A DNA stretch of 6,675 bases from an uncultured Ruminococcus sp. (lineage in GTDB: Bacteria > Bacillota > Clostridia > Oscillospirales > Acutalibacteraceae), in the NCBI GenBank assembly GCA_902797525.1, contig CADBSZ010000181.1, positions 1 through 6,675 on the forward strand, read 5' to 3'. Positions 4,852-6,675 of the stretch are shown piece by piece; position 1 is the stretch's first letter, and the number at the start of each line of letters is the position of its first letter. The position numbers and the translations under genes were made by a program. The notes beneath the pieces are model-generated. The model saw only the letters and a program-made list of their open reading frames with translations. It was not told the DNA's origin and made no database searches.

Positions 4852-6675
4852 ATGAAGCTGGGCAGAGCGGTTGTCAAAAGCCGCGTTGTTATTCTGATTC
4901 TCGCATTGGTTCTGCTGGTTCCCTCGGTTTTGGGAATGATTTACACCAGAGTCAACTACGACATGCTCAACTATCTTCCCGACAGCCTTGACACGGTCAA
5001 GGGTCAGAAGTATATGTTAGAGGATTTCGGCAAGGGCGCGTTTTCCTTCCTCATTTTTGAGAATATGGAGGATAAGGACATCGTCGCCGTCGAAAACCAA
5101 ATCAAGGAGGTCGATCACGTCGCCACGGTTTTGTGGTACGACGACATTGCCGACACCTCCATTCCGAAGGAGCTGTTGCCCGACAAGCTCTATGACGCGT
5201 TTAACGCAGGCGATTCCACGCTGATGGCGGTGTTCTTCGACACCTCCAGCTCGTCGGACGAAACCATGAACGCCATCACCGAAATCCGCGAAATCGCCGG
5301 CAAGCAGGTTCTGGTGTCGGGCATTTCGGCAATGGTCACCGACCTGCGCGACCTCTCCGAGCGGGAGGAGGCGCTGTATGTCGCGATTGCGGTTGTGCTT
5401 GCGGTTGTCGCGATGATGCTGTTCCTGGACAACTGGATTGTTCCGTTTGTGTTCCTCGCCAGCATCGGCGTCGCAATTGTGTTCAACCTCGGCTCCAACT
5501 ACTTCCTCGGTGAAATTTCCTACATCACCAAGGCGCTGTCCGCGGTGCTGCAGCTTGCCGTCACGATGGACTATTCCATCTTTTTGTGGCACAGCTACGC
5601 CGAACACAAGCGGCTGTACCCCGACCACGAGGAAGCGATGGCGTACGCGATAAAGGAAACCTTCACCTCGGTGCTGGGCAGCTCCATCACCACCGTAGCG
5701 GGCTTTGTTGCGCTTTGCTTCATGACCTTTACCCTCGGCCGCGACCTCGGCATCGTCATGGCAAAGGGCGTTATCTTCGGCGTTATCGGCTGTGTTACCG
5801 TACTGCCGTCCATGATTTTGTTGCTCGACAAGCCGCTCGAAAAAACCATGCACAAATCGCTGATTCCTCCGGCAAAAAAGCTGGCGGGCGGCGTGGTTAA
5901 GATTTTCCCCGTTTTTTTGATTTTGTTCGCCGCGCTGGCGGTTCCTGCCTACTACGGCTACCACCAAACCAACAGCGAGGTTTATTATGACCTTTCGCGC
6001 AGTTTGCCGAAGGATATGGCAAATGTGGTCGCCAACTCCAAGCTCGAGGAGGAGTACGCCATGGGCTCTACTCACATGGTGCTCGTTAATTCCTCGATTT
6101 CATCAAAGGACGCGCGCGATATGCAGGAGGAGTTCAAGCAGGTGGACGGCGTAAAATTCGCGCTGGGCTTAGAAAGCCTGATTGGCTCGTCCATTCCCGA
6201 GGAGTTTGTTCCCGATTCCGTCACCTCGATTTTAAAGAGCGATCGCTGGGAGCTGATGCTGATTGGCTCCGAATACCGCACCGCTACCCCCGAGATGAGC
6301 GATCAAATCAAATCGCTTAACGCCATCATCAAAAGCTACGACAAGGACGGCCTGCTGGTCGGCGAGGCGGCATGCACCAACGATTTGATTGACATCACCT
6401 CAATCGACTTTGCCACCGTCAACATGATTTCGATTATCGCTATCTTCATCATTATCGCACTGGTGGAAAAAAGCATTTCGCTGCCGATTATTTTGGTGTC
6501 GGTTATCGAGCTTGCAATTTTCATCAACCTCGGGCTGCCGCACTATTTGGGACAGTCGCTGCCGTTCATTGCGCCGATTTGTATCAGCACCATTCAGCTG
6601 GGCGCGACGGTTGACTACGCGATACTGATGACGACCAGATACAAAAAAGAGCGCTCGCTCGGCAACGACAAGCGC
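4852..6675 (+). CDS. MMPL/RND-superfamily membrane transporter, N-terminal 608 residues (cut by the right window edge)
   Basis: An open frame runs 608 codons without a stop to the window end. The start ATG is preceded by AAGGAG (4838-4843) eight bases away. The layout is that of MMPL proteins: membrane helix 1 (about 13-30), an external domain (about 31-173), a helix bundle beginning LYVAIAVVLAVVAMMLFL at 175, a seventh helix (about 351-371), a second external domain (about 372-523), then helices near 524-540, 546-565 and 574-593. A DY pair occurs in each half, MDYS at 239-242 and VDYA at 587-590, matching the twin Asp-Tyr pairs that relay protons in mycobacterial MmpL3. This indicates a proton-driven exporter in the cytoplasmic membrane; the substrate (drug, lipid or amphiphile) cannot be told. 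The last membrane helices are outside the window. The upstream TetR-family gene is its likely regulator. Confidence 0.93.
   Translation, partial: MKLGRAVVKSRVVILILALVLLVPSVLGMIYTRVNYDMLNYLPDSLDTVKGQKYMLEDFGKGAFSFLIFENMEDKDIVAVENQIKEVDHVATVLWYDDIADTSIPKELLPDKLYDAFNAGDSTLMAVFFDTSSSSDETMNAITEIREIAGKQVLVSGISAMVTDLRDLSEREEALYVAIAVVLAVVAMMLFLDNWIVPFVFLASIGVAIVFNLGSNYFLGEISYITKALSAVLQLAVTMDYSIFLWHSYAEHKRLYPDHEEAMAYAIKETFTSVLGSSITTVAGFVALCFMTFTLGRDLGIVMAKGVIFGVIGCVTVLPSMILLLDKPLEKTMHKSLIPPAKKLAGGVVKIFPVFLILFAALAVPAYYGYHQTNSEVYYDLSRSLPKDMANVVANSKLEEEYAMGSTHMVLVNSSISSKDARDMQEEFKQVDGVKFALGLESLIGSSIPEEFVPDSVTSILKSDRWELMLIGSEYRTATPEMSDQIKSLNAIIKSYDKDGLLVGEAACTNDLIDITSIDFATVNMISIIAIFIIIALVEKSISLPIILVSVIELAIFINLGLPHYLGQSLPFIAPICISTIQLGATVDYAILMTTRYKKERSLGNDKR

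Noticed and set aside
5017..6075. Long minus-strand open frame of 352 codons inside the transporter gene
   Set aside because: Its product is rich in His, Asn, Arg and Gly with no recognisable domain, and it lies antisense to a frame with clear membrane helices and MMPL motifs. It is a shadow made by the biased third codon positions of the real gene.

Overview
This window looks like chromosomal DNA of a member of the Bacillota, most likely class Clostridia. The reasons are the Bacillota-style shikimate cluster, a DAHP synthase of the Thermotoga/Bacillus type with an N-terminal regulatory domain, strong AGGAGG-type ribosome sites, near-consensus sigma-A promoters and tight hairpin/T-tract terminators. 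The genus cannot be told from the sequence alone. No phage, IS element, CRISPR array, tRNA or rRNA was seen.

Left half, minus strand (about 1-3449): an aromatic amino acid cluster transcribed right to left as aroE - aroK - [internal promoter] - aroF (DAHP synthase) - tyrA - aroB, with aroB running off the left edge. Together these make DAHP, 3-dehydroquinate (aroB), shikimate (aroE) and shikimate 3-phosphate (aroK), then divert prephenate toward tyrosine (tyrA). aroF and tyrA overlap by ATGA, and aroB follows tyrA by 24 bases. A TTGACT-17-TAAAAT promoter in the 99-base gap after aroK suggests that aroF-tyrA-aroB can be transcribed separately from aroE-aroK.

Middle (3450-4100): a divergent AT-rich intergenic region, then a single-gene acpP unit on the plus strand. 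It has a near-perfect promoter (TTGACA-17-TAATAT), a leader of about 137 bases with three predicted hairpins, an AGGAGG ribosome site, a 75-residue acyl carrier protein and a UUCG-loop terminator. About 80 bases of potentially structured DNA and a second terminator-like hairpin follow.

Right part (4101-6675): a TetR-family regulator with its own promoter, a 12-bp-stem terminator that should work in both directions, and then the first 608 residues of an MMPL/RND-type membrane transporter that continues past the right edge. The regulator and transporter are probably a functional pair, although the terminator between them implies separate transcripts.

Most of the window is ordinary core metabolism. 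The parts most worth a second look are non-coding: the acpP promoter and leader, the terminator-flanked block at 3973-4099, and the internal aro promoter with an inverted repeat at its predicted start point. No convincing new multi-gene system was found.
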